From: Lachnospiraceae bacterium
Lineage (GTDB): Bacteria; Bacillota; Clostridia; Lachnospirales; Lachnospiraceae
DNA: 64,000 nt
Assembly: GCA_017542245.1 (NCBI GenBank)
Contig: JAFXXN010000179.1
Location: forward strand, 1 to 64,000
Reading direction: 5' to 3'
Both the position numbers and the translations under genes were made by a program. This document shows, in pieces, positions 28,561-38,789 of this stretch; position 1 is the stretch's first letter, and each line of letters opens with the position of its first letter. Under the pieces are notes generated by a model. The model was not told the DNA's origin, ran no database searches, and worked only from the letters and a program-made list of their open reading frames with translations.

Positions 28561-31011
28561 ATGAACGAAACAAAGTTTCCGGATAATACAGTTTTTGGGC
28601 TGGATATAGGAACACGAAGTGTCGTCGGAACTGTCGGTTATAGGAAACCGACAGGTGAATTTGTTATATTGGCTCAAAAATCCGAGTGCCACGAGACCCG
28701 TGCCATGCTTGACGGACAGATACATGATATAAAAAAAGTAACCGATACCGTATGCAAGGTTAAGTTTGAACTTGAGAGAGAGCTTGAAACCGAGCTTAGC
28801 GAGGTATGCATTGCCGCTGCAGGAAGAGTTCTTAAGACAGTGAATGTCAGGATGGATTATGATCTCGGAGATGAAATGGTCATTACCGAGGATATGATAT
28901 ACGCCATGGAACTCATGGGGATGGAACAGGCACATGCAAGATTAAGAGCCGGTGAAAAAGACGGTACGGAATACTTTTGTGTCGGATATTCTGTAGTAAA
29001 ATATTATCTTGGAAATGTTCAGTTTACCAATCTTGAGGGACACAGAGGGTCAATGATCTCGGCAGATGTTATTGCCACATTTTTACCAAGAGATGTTATT
29101 GATGGTTTATATACGGTTTGTGAAAACTCCGGACTTAAAGTAATAAATCTTACATTGGAACCTATTGCAGCTATAAACATAGCAATACCGGAAAAGTTCA
29201 GGCTTTTGAATCTTGCTCTGGTTGATATCGGTGCAGGAACATCTGACATCTGTATCACAAAAGAAGGCAGTATCATAGGGTACGGTATGCTTCCGTGTGC
29301 AGGAGATTTTCTCACAGAGAGTATTATGTATGAACTTATGACTGATTTTGCTACAGCTGAAAATATAAAGCTTGCTTCGTCTACAAAAAGAAAAAAAATA
29401 TCATATACCGATGTTATGGGAACCAGGCAGACGGTTGAGTCGTCTAAAGTAACAGAAATACTTAATCAGCCGTTTGAGAAGCTGACGGGACTTATTGCGG
29501 ATAAGATAAGGGAACTGAATGGCGGCGAAAGGGTTGGTGCGGTATTTATCGTGGGCGGCGGAGGAAAGAATCCAATGTTCTCGGGAATGCTTTCTAAAGC
29601 ACTGGGACTTCCTGATCAACGGGTTGCCTTAAGAGGAGAGGAAGTATTTACCCGCATAATAACACCGGATCATAAACCTGTAAAAGATCCTATGCTTGTT
29701 ACTCCTATCGGAATCTGTCTGAACTATTATGAACAGAACAATAATTTTATAATAGTCAAAATGAACGGAGTCGATATTAAGCTATATGATAATGGTAAAC
29801 TGAATGTTATGGATGCCATAGTGAGTTTCGGGCTTTCAGAAAAAGATGTTTTTCCTAAGAGAGGAAAAGAACTGAATTTCACTCTTAACGGTAAAAAACA
29901 GACTGTCAAAGGTAAAAAAGGAGAGTATTCCGTCATAACCGTTAATGATGAGGAGGGAGGAGTAACAACTCCTATCAAATGTAATGACAGGATTACAATA
30001 AAACCTTCGACAGCCGGAGCGGAAGCAGAGTGCAGACTCAGTGAACTTAAAGAGATCAGGGACGGCATTTGTTTTATAATTAACGGTAAGAGAGTCAGGT
30101 TTAACAGGATCTGCACAGTGAACGGAGAATTTAAGGAAGACAGCTACTCAGTCTGTGAAGGCGATGAGATATCTGTTTATGATCATTATCCGCTTGAGAA
30201 ATTGATAACGGTGTTAAATGCTTCTAACGGATTTAAGATAACTGTTAATAACAGGGTGATCGATCTTGATAGTTACGATCGTGAGGAAAAGATCTATGAA
30301 AACTATATAATTGATATTGAAGCAGAGGCAAAAAAGGATTTCTCCGAAATGGTCAAAGATGCCAGAGATGTTATTGTTCCCGAATCATCCGATGGTGAAA
30401 CTGTTGTTGATGACAGGGAGATGCTGGACGGAGAGGACTATGAAGCTTATCTTGACAGAAGATATGGACAGAATCAGTTCAGAAGCGTGAAGAAAAACGA
30501 TACGGATGACGGAAAAGGAAGTTTCAGCCATCTTACAGGAGCTGAGATAAATGCCATGCTTGCTGCTGACAGGATGGATATGATGATCCATTATAAAGAA
30601 CTGTCAAAAAAATCAGAAGAATTGACCTTGGAAATTGCAAAAATACGTGAGGCTAACGAACGTCTGAATGCAAAAAGCGAAGAAACTGACAGTGTAAACC
30701 TGCCTCAGGATATTTTTAAAGAAAGTGCAAAAACCGTTGAAAAAACGGCGGATGTTCAGAAAAACGAAAGCATTGCGGCTAAAGATGACAACCTGTTCTC
30801 AAAAGAAGTGATCCTTACGGTAAATCAAGTACCTGTACATCTTTTGGGAAAGAAAGAATATACATTTGTAGATGTTCTTGATTTTTATCCTTTTAATACT
30901 TCTTCATTACAGGGTACAAGGATTGTATGTAAAAAGAACGGTGCTGTAGCCGACTTTTTTACTCCGGTAGGGTCTAATGATGTTTTAGAGCTTTTCTGGG
31001 CGAATGATTGA
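28561..31011 (+). CDS. FtsA-like ATPase with long C-terminal extension
   Basis: 816 residues, almost twice the length of FtsA (about 420). Residues 1-390 have the actin-like FtsA/PilM fold: VFGLDIGTRSVVGTVGY (phosphate 1), an SHS2-like insert around 85-190 (DLGDEMVITEDMIYAM), LALVDIGAGTSDICI (phosphate 2) and FIVGGGGKNPMFSGML (adenosine). The remaining 420 residues hold beta-rich modules with LNFTLNGKKQTVKGKKGEYSV, repeats of NGK-like turns and a charged stretch (about 590-770), then a short final beta module. It lacks an obvious C-terminal amphipathic membrane helix. It may be a divisome or envelope scaffold rather than the main FtsA; no ftsZ is nearby. AAGGAG precedes ATG28561 by 9 nt. Confidence 0.85.
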   Translation: MNETKFPDNTVFGLDIGTRSVVGTVGYRKPTGEFVILAQKSECHETRAMLDGQIHDIKKVTDTVCKVKFELERELETELSEVCIAAAGRVLKTVNVRMDYDLGDEMVITEDMIYAMELMGMEQAHARLRAGEKDGTEYFCVGYSVVKYYLGNVQFTNLEGHRGSMISADVIATFLPRDVIDGLYTVCENSGLKVINLTLEPIAAINIAIPEKFRLLNLALVDIGAGTSDICITKEGSIIGYGMLPCAGDFLTESIMYELMTDFATAENIKLASSTKRKKISYTDVMGTRQTVESSKVTEILNQPFEKLTGLIADKIRELNGGERVGAVFIVGGGGKNPMFSGMLSKALGLPDQRVALRGEEVFTRIITPDHKPVKDPMLVTPIGICLNYYEQNNNFIIVKMNGVDIKLYDNGKLNVMDAIVSFGLSEKDVFPKRGKELNFTLNGKKQTVKGKKGEYSVITVNDEEGGVTTPIKCNDRITIKPSTAGAEAECRLSELKEIRDGICFIINGKRVRFNRICTVNGEFKEDSYSVCEGDEISVYDHYPLEKLITVLNASNGFKITVNNRVIDLDSYDREEKIYENYIIDIEAEAKKDFSEMVKDARDVIVPESSDGETVVDDREMLDGEDYEAYLDRRYGQNQFRSVKKNDTDDGKGSFSHLTGAEINAMLAADRMDMMIHYKELSKKSEELTLEIAKIREANERLNAKSEETDSVNLPQDIFKESAKTVEKTADVQKNESIAAKDDNLFSKEVILTVNQVPVHLLGKKEYTFVDVLDFYPFNTSSLQGTRIVCKKNGAVADFFTPVGSNDVLELFWAND

Positions 31012-31030
31012 AAGAACAGGTGGACTTAAA

Positions 31031-31819
31031 GTGGAATTTTGCAGTATAGCAAGCGGAAGCAGCGGAAATTGTATATTTGTGGGAACCTCTGAGGCAAATA
31101 TACTTATTGATGCCGGAATAAGCGCAAAAAAAATATGTGAAGGCCTGCGGGGCATAGATATTGATCCTGCCGACATCGACGGAATATTTATTACACATGA
31201 GCATATTGATCATATACAGGGAATCCAGGTTTTTGCAAAAAAGTATAATATCGATATATATGGAACAAAAAAAACTTTAAAGGCACTGATCGCAAAATAT
31301 AAAGAAGATTTTGGCGATTGCAGGATGATAGAGATCATTCCGGATATTGACATTTGCCTAAAAGATGCTATAATACATCCGTTTGCTGTTTCTCACGATG
31401 CAGCCGATCCTGTGGGATACAGGATTGAATCGGAAGGCAAAAGATTTGCTGTAGCAACCGATCTTGGTTTTTTCGATGACTATATTGTAGATAATCTGAA
31501 AGAACTTGATGGAATCTGTATAGAAGCAAACCATGACATCAATATGCTGATGGTCGGAAAATATCCGTATCATTTGAAACAGCGTGTTGCAGGACCAAAA
31601 GGACATCTGTCAAACGATGCCTGTGCGGACCTGTTATGCAGGATTTTCTGTGAGAGACTGAAACATATTCTGCTCATTCATCTCAGCAAGGATAACAATT
31701 ATGCTGAGCTTGCGTTTGAAACCGTAAGAGCAGAACTATTGACAAGATGTCCTCATCATGAGCTTTCTCTTGATGTTGCGGGACGAAATACACCATCGGA
31801 TATATTTTCTATCCTATAA
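31031..31819 (+). CDS. MBL-fold metallo-hydrolase, WalJ/YycJ-like
   Basis: 262 residues. Starts VEFCSIASGSSGNC, the characteristic opening of the YycJ/WalJ group, and carries the metal-binding THEHIDHIQG plus later His/Asp ligands (HDAADPVGY, ATDLG, HLSKDNN). Members are thought to be nucleases or exonucleases linked to DNA mismatch processing and cell-wall control, but the substrate is not settled. I take GTG31031 as the start, 7 nt after AGGTGG (31018-31023); an ATG at 31004 would overlap the previous gene by 8 bp and add an atypical leader. Unlike the usual arrangement, no walRK pair is adjacent. Confidence 0.87.
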   Translation: MEFCSIASGSSGNCIFVGTSEANILIDAGISAKKICEGLRGIDIDPADIDGIFITHEHIDHIQGIQVFAKKYNIDIYGTKKTLKALIAKYKEDFGDCRMIEIIPDIDICLKDAIIHPFAVSHDAADPVGYRIESEGKRFAVATDLGFFDDYIVDNLKELDGICIEANHDINMLMVGKYPYHLKQRVAGPKGHLSNDACADLLCRIFCERLKHILLIHLSKDNNYAELAFETVRAELLTRCPHHELSLDVAGRNTPSDIFSIL

Positions 31820-31843
31820 AGGTATTGACAGGAGGATTTTACA

Positions 31844-32116
31844 GTGCGTAAAGTAGTTATCACGGTAGTTGGTAAAGACAAAGTTGGTATCATGGCTAAA
31901 GTATGTACGTACCTGGCTGATAAGAATATAAACATCCTTGATATTTCCCAAACGATAGTATCAGGCTACTTCAATATGATGATGATAGCCGATATGGGTG
32001 AAGAACAGAAAGATTTTGAAAAAGTAAAGTCAGATCTTGATGAGATGGGTCAGGATATAGGTGTTCAGATACGTCTCCAGAGAGAAGAAATTTTTGATAT
32101 GATGCACAGGGTATAA
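31844..32116 (+). CDS. ACT-domain protein (UPF0237 type)
   Basis: 90 residues forming one ACT domain: VVITVVGKDKVGIMAKVCTYLADKNINILDISQTI. ACT domains bind small ligands, often amino acids. The start is GTG31844, 8 nt after AGGAGG. In many Firmicutes this small gene is always followed by the UPF0210 gene, as here, so the two likely function as a pair; the ligand is unknown. Confidence 0.92.
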   Translation: MRKVVITVVGKDKVGIMAKVCTYLADKNINILDISQTIVSGYFNMMMIADMGEEQKDFEKVKSDLDEMGQDIGVQIRLQREEIFDMMHRV

Positions 32117-32179
32117 GTATTCTCATGTGATATTTTAAAGTAACGGAATTTCTAATGGATTTCAGAAAGGAGCACCGTC

Positions 32180-33544
32180 TTGATTAACATTTCAGAAGTA
32201 ATAGAAACGAATGAAATGATACAGCATGAGAATCTTGATGTACGTACAATTACTATGGGCATAAGTCTTTTTGATTGTATGGACAGTTCTCTTGACGTAT
32301 GTAAAACAAAAATATATGATAAAATCTGCCGTAAAGCGGGAAGACTTGTTGAGACCGGAGAACATATTTCAAAGAGTTACGGTATTCCGGTTGTAAACAA
32401 GAGAATATCAGTCACACCCATAGCAACTGTCGGATCATCTTCATGTATGAGTGAAGAAGATTATGTGAGCATTGCCGAAACTCTTGACAAAGCAGCCGAG
32501 AATGTCGGAGTTAATCTTATAGGTGGTTATTCTGCCATGCTTGCTAAAGGAAATACGGATAAAGAGCTTATATTCCTGAATTCTATTCCCGAGGCACTTA
32601 AGGTTACAGGCAGAGTATGCAGCTCTGTAAACGTAGGCTCGTCTCGTACCGGTATAAATATGGATGCGGTAAGAAGAATGGGAGACATTGTTCTTGAAAC
32701 AGCAAAAGCCTCCTATGGGACGGAAAGTTTAGGTGCGGCAAAACTTGTAGTATTCTGCAATGCGCCTGATGACAATCCGTTTATGGCCGGTGCATTCCAC
32801 GGAATTACAGAGGGTGAAACTGTAATAAATGTAGGAGTAAGCGGCCCAGGCGTTGTAAAAAAAGCTCTTGAAGAAGCGCGGGGACAAAATTTCGAAGTAC
32901 TTTGTGAAACTATAAAGAAAACGGCATTTAAGATTACACGAGTAGGTCAGCTTGTGGCAAGAGAGGCAGCCCAGCAGCTCGGAGTTCCGTTTGGAATTGT
33001 AGATCTTTCATTGGCACCCACTCCTGCAATTGGAGACAGCGTCGCAGAAATACTTCAGGAAATCGGATTGGAATATCCTGGAGCGCCCGGAACAACGGCA
33101 GCTTTAGCTTTGCTCAACGATCAGGTAAAAAAGGGCGGCGTTATGGCTTCCTCATATGTAGGCGGATTAAGCGGAGCTTTTATTCCTGTAAGTGAAGATC
33201 AGGGAATGATAAATGCTGTGGAAGCAGGTGCACTTACTCTTGAAAAACTTGAAGCTATGACATGTGTATGCTCCGTAGGACTTGATATGATCGCAATCCC
33301 GGGAGATACTCCGGCAGAATCCATAGCCGGTATAATTGCCGATGAGATGGCTATAGGCATGATAAATAATAAAACTACCGCGGTAAGGCTTATTCCGGCT
33401 ATAGGTATGAAAGTCGGGGAGTCATTAAATTTCGGTGGACTGTTTGGTTATGCACCCGTAATGCCCGTAAACAGGTTTTCATGTAATGATTTTGTTAACA
33501 GAGGCGGAAGGATTCCTGCACCTATACATAGTTTCAAAAATTAA
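32180..33544 (+). CDS. UPF0210 (DUF711) PFL-family protein
   Basis: 454 residues, the normal length. The sequence has the family's conserved glycine-rich stretches ([54 protein letters not shown]). DUF711 proteins have a fold related to pyruvate formate-lyase but lack its radical chemistry; their reaction is unknown. The start is TTG32180 behind AAAGGAG. It always travels with the ACT protein encoded 63 bp upstream, suggesting a ligand-controlled complex. Confidence 0.92.
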   Translation: MINISEVIETNEMIQHENLDVRTITMGISLFDCMDSSLDVCKTKIYDKICRKAGRLVETGEHISKSYGIPVVNKRISVTPIATVGSSSCMSEEDYVSIAETLDKAAENVGVNLIGGYSAMLAKGNTDKELIFLNSIPEALKVTGRVCSSVNVGSSRTGINMDAVRRMGDIVLETAKASYGTESLGAAKLVVFCNAPDDNPFMAGAFHGITEGETVINVGVSGPGVVKKALEEARGQNFEVLCETIKKTAFKITRVGQLVAREAAQQLGVPFGIVDLSLAPTPAIGDSVAEILQEIGLEYPGAPGTTAALALLNDQVKKGGVMASSYVGGLSGAFIPVSEDQGMINAVEAGALTLEKLEAMTCVCSVGLDMIAIPGDTPAESIAGIIADEMAIGMINNKTTAVRLIPAIGMKVGESLNFGGLFGYAPVMPVNRFSCNDFVNRGGRIPAPIHSFKN

Positions 33545-33570
33545 AGTAATACTTTTATTAAGAGGTAAAG

Positions 33571-35088
33571 ATGAAAGATTTTAATGATGACGATCTGGAG
33601 TTCGATGATGATCTGCCGGAGCTTGATTTAAGTGATCTGGATATGCTCACCGAAGAATCTTCTAAGAAGTCAAAGAAATATGAAATAAAGAAGTTCGAAA
33701 AAAATGATGATTCTTCAGAGGATGAGAATCTCGGAGAATTAATAAAATATGAAGCCATGAAGGCTTTAAGTATCGAGGATGATACAAAACTTCCCTCCGA
33801 TATACTTGCAGATGACGAAAGTGATGCCGAATATTTTGACTATACTGAATCTGATTTTGATGAAGAAGAGGAAAAACCGAAGAAATTCGGATTGCTTTTA
33901 AAGTTTGTCATTGCATTTATCCTTGCAATAATGGCATGTGCTGCATTTCTTGTATTCACACAGCCGGGAAGAGATTTCCTATACAGGATTGCCGGAAACT
34001 GGGTAAGCGATCAGGTAAATAAGAATATTGAACCTGACTCAAATTATAATATTCCTACCGGAGATGACACAAGATATGATATTCCTACCATATATGAAAA
34101 GGAAGAGGTAACACAGCCTCCGGTAATAGAGAAAAATGAATCTAAATACAGATCCGAAGACTATGTAAAGACATATCTTCTTTTCGGTATAGAAGAGATC
34201 GGCGGAGCGTCAAATACGGACGCGATCGTCTTGATGTCGATAAATACTAAGGACTGTACCATTAAACTTACCTCTCTTTTGAGAGATACATATGTTGAGA
34301 TTCCGAATTATTACGGAAATAAAATCAATTCTGTTTACGCACATGGTTTAAGAACCGGAGAAACGACCGAAGAGAAAAAGAACAATGGTGCAACACTTCT
34401 TATGAACGTAATCGAAGAGACATATGATATAGAAATCTCTGGATATGCATGTGTTAACTTTAACAGCTTCGAAAAGATAATTGACCGTCTCGGTGGTATA
34501 GATATTAAGCTTGGTGCTACCGAAGCCAGATATCTTTGCAACACAAACTACATATCAAATCCTTCATATCGTTATGTAAAAGAAGGATGGAACCATCTTA
34601 ACGGTAATCAGGTTGTAGGATACTGCCGTGTCAGAAAGGTTGCAACTTTAGGCGGTGCAAATAATGATTACGGGCGTACGGTAAGACACAGACGTGTGCT
34701 TAACGCAGTTGTAGAGCAATATAAGAGCCTTTCTTTAGGAGAGATGTATTCTGCTCTTAAAGACTGTCTTGGATATGTTTTCACGAATATTACCGAAGAA
34801 CAGTTTACCGAGATGATAAACAATATTGTTGAAAATAAGATATTCACGGTAAATGAAATGAGACTTCCCGTTGACGGACTTTTTAAGGACAGTGGCAAGA
34901 AGGGTAAATTTAACGGAAAATATAATGTTACATATGCAATTTTGATTGACGACAAAAAAGAAGAGAATATTAAAGCTCTGCATGAATTTGTATTCCTTGA
35001 CGGAGCTGAACCTGAAGCACCTACAAGTCCTGAGAATCCCAGCCCATCAGGTACTGTGACTCCTACTCAGAGTACTGCCGGTAACTGA
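33571..35088 (+). CDS. LytR-CpsA-Psr (LCP) family protein 1
   Basis: 505 residues. An acidic, probably disordered cytoplasmic tail of about 105 residues leads to one membrane helix (about 109-131), then an LCP catalytic domain outside: TDAIVLMSINTKDCTIKLTSLLRDTYVEIP (arginine and aspartate for pyrophosphate binding), INSVYAHG, GGIDIKLG, VGYCRVRK and NDYGRTVRHRRVLNAVVEQ. The C-terminus is a short Pro/Ser/Thr-rich tail. LCP enzymes transfer teichoic acids or capsular glycans from lipid carriers to peptidoglycan. A second LCP gene follows 49 bp later. Confidence 0.93.
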   Translation: MKDFNDDDLEFDDDLPELDLSDLDMLTEESSKKSKKYEIKKFEKNDDSSEDENLGELIKYEAMKALSIEDDTKLPSDILADDESDAEYFDYTESDFDEEEEKPKKFGLLLKFVIAFILAIMACAAFLVFTQPGRDFLYRIAGNWVSDQVNKNIEPDSNYNIPTGDDTRYDIPTIYEKEEVTQPPVIEKNESKYRSEDYVKTYLLFGIEEIGGASNTDAIVLMSINTKDCTIKLTSLLRDTYVEIPNYYGNKINSVYAHGLRTGETTEEKKNNGATLLMNVIEETYDIEISGYACVNFNSFEKIIDRLGGIDIKLGATEARYLCNTNYISNPSYRYVKEGWNHLNGNQVVGYCRVRKVATLGGANNDYGRTVRHRRVLNAVVEQYKSLSLGEMYSALKDCLGYVFTNITEEQFTEMINNIVENKIFTVNEMRLPVDGLFKDSGKKGKFNGKYNVTYAILIDDKKEENIKALHEFVFLDGAEPEAPTSPENPSPSGTVTPTQSTAGN

Positions 35089-35137
35089 TCGGACAGCAGA
35101 GACAGATGTATGATTTATTAAAAAGAAAGAATGGGAA

Positions 35138-36523
35138 ATGGAAGATTTAGAGAACGAAATAATTAAAGAGAATGATGATTTTGCTGAGGAAATCGATGAA
35201 ATAGAGCATGAATCGGAAGAGAATGAACTGATTGAGGGACTCGGCGAATCGATCAATAAGCAGGTTGCATTGGAAATCGATCCTTTAGTACCTGACAACA
35301 ATGATATTGACGGTTCATCTCCTGAAGGTAATACTGAAGATAACCAGAATGAAAAGAAAGGAATATGGGGATTTATCTCAAAAATTCCGAGATGGGCATA
35401 TATAGTTTCGGGTATAGCCGTATTCATTATCGTTCTTGTAGTCATACTTAATGTAAGCGGTTTGGGAGAAAAGCTTGTAGTCAAGATCGGTAGTATTTTT
35501 GCCGCCAGTCAGGTGGATTATAAGCAGGTAGATGAAAGCACGATAAATTATATGCCGGAACTTGTAGAAGATATTTCGGAATTCCAGGATGAACTTACTC
35601 CGATACCGACGGCAACACCGACTCCGATACCTTCGGCAACGCCTACTCCTGCTCCCAAATATGAGAAAAAAACCGTAAATATATTACTGCTCGGTGAAGA
35701 AAACATCGGGGGCGGGTCTATGACCAGAGGACGTACGGATTCGATTGTTATCGCAACTATTGATACTGTTAATAAATCAATAAAATTGACTTCTATCATG
35801 AGAGACTGTTACGTACAGATACCCGATTTTCAGGATAACAGGATAAACGCCGCATATGCATTTGGCGGTGTTCCGCTGCTTTATAAAACCATAGAGCAGA
35901 ACTTTGGAATCGTACCGGATAATTATGCTCTTGTCCGTTTCAATGATTTTGAAAAGATTGTTGATTCTATTGGTGGAATAGATATCACACTTTCTAAGAA
36001 GGAAGCTAATTATCTCAATAAAACAAATTATATTTCTGACCCTAAAAACAGGAATGTAAAAGAAGGCCTGAATCATATGAACGGTAATCAGGCACTCGGA
36101 TACAGCAGAATCAGATATGTTTCAACAAAGGATAATGAGAAAAACGATTTCGGAAGGACTACAAGACATCGTGAAGTTTTAGAGGCCATAATAACTCAAG
36201 TAAAAAAATTAAGCTATGCTGATCTGATTAAAGTCGGGATGGAATGTCTGCCCCTTGTTACTACGGATGTTACAGCCGAAGCAATAGAAACATATGCCAA
36301 CATGGTGCTTGATATGGGCATAAATGATCTGAATATCAAAGAATTAAGAATACCGATTGACGGATCATACAATTTTGTTACGATACGTAAGATGAGTGTT
36401 GTTCAGATCAATATCGAGAAAAACAGAAATGCTCTTCATGAGTTTGTTTATGAAGACAATGATAATATTGAAAACGATGCTAACACTGAAAACAATGATG
36501 ACGGAGAAGAAAAAACGGAATAA
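35138..36523 (+). CDS. LytR-CpsA-Psr (LCP) family protein 2
   Basis: 461 residues, same architecture as the previous gene: acidic cytoplasmic region (1-80), membrane helix (about 87-108), a PT-rich linker (TPTPIPSATPTPAPK near 160-175) and an LCP domain (TDSIVIATIDTVNKSIKLTSIMRDCYVQIP, GGIDITLSKKEANYL, NDFGRTTRHREVLEAI). The two LCP proteins are clearly paralogous but diverged, probably an old tandem duplication giving separate attachment roles. The acidic N- and C-terminal ends are unusual for LCP proteins and might bind cytoplasmic partners. Confidence 0.93.
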   Translation: MEDLENEIIKENDDFAEEIDEIEHESEENELIEGLGESINKQVALEIDPLVPDNNDIDGSSPEGNTEDNQNEKKGIWGFISKIPRWAYIVSGIAVFIIVLVVILNVSGLGEKLVVKIGSIFAASQVDYKQVDESTINYMPELVEDISEFQDELTPIPTATPTPIPSATPTPAPKYEKKTVNILLLGEENIGGGSMTRGRTDSIVIATIDTVNKSIKLTSIMRDCYVQIPDFQDNRINAAYAFGGVPLLYKTIEQNFGIVPDNYALVRFNDFEKIVDSIGGIDITLSKKEANYLNKTNYISDPKNRNVKEGLNHMNGNQALGYSRIRYVSTKDNEKNDFGRTTRHREVLEAIITQVKKLSYADLIKVGMECLPLVTTDVTAEAIETYANMVLDMGINDLNIKELRIPIDGSYNFVTIRKMSVVQINIEKNRNALHEFVYEDNDNIENDANTENNDDGEEKTE

Positions 36524-36546
36524 CAAATATAATATTGGGGGAAAAT

Positions 36547-37350
36547 ATGGAAATACAAATGTGGAGGGAAATACTTGAACCCTATGCTTTAGCGGTTGAT
36601 GAGCTGAAGGTCAAGTTTGAACATGTACAGAATTCATTTAGAAATGCAGGTCTTTATTCGCCTATTGAGCAAATATACGGCAGAGTAAAATCAATATCGT
36701 CTCTGCTCGAAAAGGTTCAGAAAAAGCATATTGGTCTTGACGATATTGAAGAGAGGATCGATGACATAGCCGGGATAAGGATAATCTGCCAATTTGTGGA
36801 AGACATCTATAAAGTGGCGGAACTTATAAGCAAGAGAAGCGATATGATCATAATTGAAGAACAGGATTATGTAAAAAATCAAAAAGCTTCAGGCTATCGG
36901 AGCTACCATATGGTAGTAAAGTATGTAGTGGAAACTCTGCAGGGACCAAAGGAGATACACGTTGAGATTCAGATAAGAACACTTGCAATGAATTTCTGGG
37001 CAACAATTGAACATTCCCTGCAATATAAGTATAAACAGAATATGCCGGCTTCACTGCGTGCACGACTTCTTAAAGCGGCAGATGCAATCGGTGTCCTTGA
37101 CAGTGAGATGGGTCTTGTGCGTGAAGAAATAATGGATGCACAGAACACGTTTACACTGAGGTCAAATCTTGTTGCCGATATACTTAATAATATCCAGAAT
37201 CTGTATAAAGCAGCCAATAAACGTGAAATAATCAAGATACAGGATGAGTTCTTTAAGATATATGCTTCTGAAGATCTTGAACATCTTGAAAGATTTGCCA
37301 GAGAGCTTGATACTATTTCTGAAGGTTACAGGGCACAAAGTTTAAGGTAA
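36547..37350 (+). CDS. Small alarmone synthetase (RelA/SpoT synthetase domain, RelQ-like)
   Basis: 267 residues from ATG36547 (GGGGGA upstream), longer than the usual ~210. The RelA/SpoT synthetase fold is clear: GRVKSISSLLEKVQKK, DIAGIRIICQFVEDIY, GYRSYHMVVKY and HVEIQIRTLAMNFWATIEHSLQYKYK. There is no HD hydrolase, TGS or ACT domain, so this is a stand-alone (p)ppGpp synthetase of the YjbM/RelQ type. The C-terminal helix bundle (about 195-267) is extended. It follows two LCP genes and precedes an rRNA methyltransferase, so it may answer envelope or ribosome stress. An in-frame TTG at 36535 is a less likely start. Confidence 0.9.
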   Translation: MEIQMWREILEPYALAVDELKVKFEHVQNSFRNAGLYSPIEQIYGRVKSISSLLEKVQKKHIGLDDIEERIDDIAGIRIICQFVEDIYKVAELISKRSDMIIIEEQDYVKNQKASGYRSYHMVVKYVVETLQGPKEIHVEIQIRTLAMNFWATIEHSLQYKYKQNMPASLRARLLKAADAIGVLDSEMGLVREEIMDAQNTFTLRSNLVADILNNIQNLYKAANKREIIKIQDEFFKIYASEDLEHLERFARELDTISEGYRAQSLR

Positions 37351-37354
37351 AGTT

Positions 37355-38782
37355 ATGAATAATAATCTTGAGTGGCTTCCAACCGGCTTTCTGGCCGGGA
37401 TGGAGGCTTTATTGGGTGAAGAATACGATAGCTTTCTTGCATCATATAATGATGAACATTTAAGAGGCATACGATGTAATACATTGAAGATAAGCCCGGA
37501 TGAATTTGAAAATAAAACGCCTTTCATTACGGGAAGGGTTACCTGGACAAAAAATGGTTTCTATACCCGGGAGGACGATCAGCCCGCAAAGCATCCTTAT
37601 TACTATGCGGGTCTTTATTATATTCAGGAACCTAGTGCTATGCTGCCGGCTTCACTCTTACCTGTATATCCGGGTGACAGAGTACTTGATCTCTGTGCAG
37701 CTCCGGGTGGAAAAACAACTGAGCTGGGTGCTAAGCTAAAAGGCAGAGGGATACTGGTATGTAATGATATCAGTGCTTCCAGGGCAAAGGCACTTTTAAA
37801 AAATGTTGAATTATTCGGAATAAAAAACGCTGTTGTTGTCAGTGAGGAACCGAAGAACCTTGAGGAAAGATTTGAAGGATATTTTGAAAAAATCCTGGTT
37901 GACGCACCCTGTTCCGGAGAAGGCATGTTCAGAAAAGTACATTCAATAACAAAAAACTGGATGCAGTTTGGATCCGGATACTATGCGGATATACAGAGAA
38001 AAATACTTCCGTCGGCTGTTAAAATGCTTAAAACCGGCGGCTATATGTTATTTTCTACATGTACGTTTTCTGTAAATGAAGATGAGGACAGCCTACAATT
38101 TATTCTTGAAAATTTTCCTGAAATGGAGCTGGTTTCAGCTATAGATTTTTCTGATCCCTCATACGCCGGTTTTACGAAAGGGTATAAGGGATTTGATAAA
38201 GCTATAAGGATTTATCCACATAAATGTCGTGGAGAAGGACATTTTGCTGCGCTGTTAAAGAAGAAAGATCCTTACGAAAGTGTTTCGGATACTGAAGATG
38301 TATGTGATGAAACAGCTATAAAGTTTCAAAATAAGTACGATCAGCAATCCCGAAAAAAATATAAGGAAATAAATGAGGAAACATTTGAGTTCTTTGAAAG
38401 CCTGAAGATCCAGATTGATTTAAAAAGACTTCGCATAAAAGACGGCAGAGTGTATCTGCTTCCGGACGATATGCCTGAAATAAGCGGACTCAGGGTGTTA
38501 AGAACGGGTTTGTTCCTGGGAGAGATAAAATCATCGAGGTTTGAACCTTCACAGGCTTTGGCTCTTGCACTTAAGGCTGATGAATTCGAGAATATTTTAA
38601 ACCTTTCACTGAAAGATGACAGAGTAATAAGATATCTAAAATGCGAAAGTATAGATGTTAAGGAAGAAGAAGCAGGCAAAGGGTATTGTCTTGTATGTGT
38701 TGACGGATTCCCTTTAGGATGGGCAAAAACAGATAAAGGGAGATTCAAAAACAAATATCTGCCTTCGTGGAGAATGCTCTAA
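37355..38782 (+). CDS. RsmB/NOP-family rRNA cytosine-C5 methyltransferase (RsmF-like)
   Basis: 475 residues. A class I SAM methyltransferase with VLDLCAAPGGKTTELG (SAM motif), DAPCSGEGMFRK with C186 and FSTCTFSVNEDED with C236; this PC/TC cysteine pair is the m5C-forming active site. The C-terminal 100 or so residues (LPDDMPEISGLRVLRTGLFLG... and LVCVDGFPLGWAKTDKG) form the PUA-like module found in RsmF homologues. It methylates 16S or tRNA cytosines; the exact base is unknown. The gene is 4 bp after the synthetase gene. Confidence 0.92.
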   Translation: MNNNLEWLPTGFLAGMEALLGEEYDSFLASYNDEHLRGIRCNTLKISPDEFENKTPFITGRVTWTKNGFYTREDDQPAKHPYYYAGLYYIQEPSAMLPASLLPVYPGDRVLDLCAAPGGKTTELGAKLKGRGILVCNDISASRAKALLKNVELFGIKNAVVVSEEPKNLEERFEGYFEKILVDAPCSGEGMFRKVHSITKNWMQFGSGYYADIQRKILPSAVKMLKTGGYMLFSTCTFSVNEDEDSLQFILENFPEMELVSAIDFSDPSYAGFTKGYKGFDKAIRIYPHKCRGEGHFAALLKKKDPYESVSDTEDVCDETAIKFQNKYDQQSRKKYKEINEETFEFFESLKIQIDLKRLRIKDGRVYLLPDDMPEISGLRVLRTGLFLGEIKSSRFEPSQALALALKADEFENILNLSLKDDRVIRYLKCESIDVKEEEAGKGYCLVCVDGFPLGWAKTDKGRFKNKYLPSWRML

Positions 38783-38789
38783 AGGTAAA

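Noticed and set aside
31822..31830. TATTGACAGG before the ACT-domain gene as a promoter
   Set aside because: There is no -10 box at proper distance; the ribosome binding site and GTG start follow at once.
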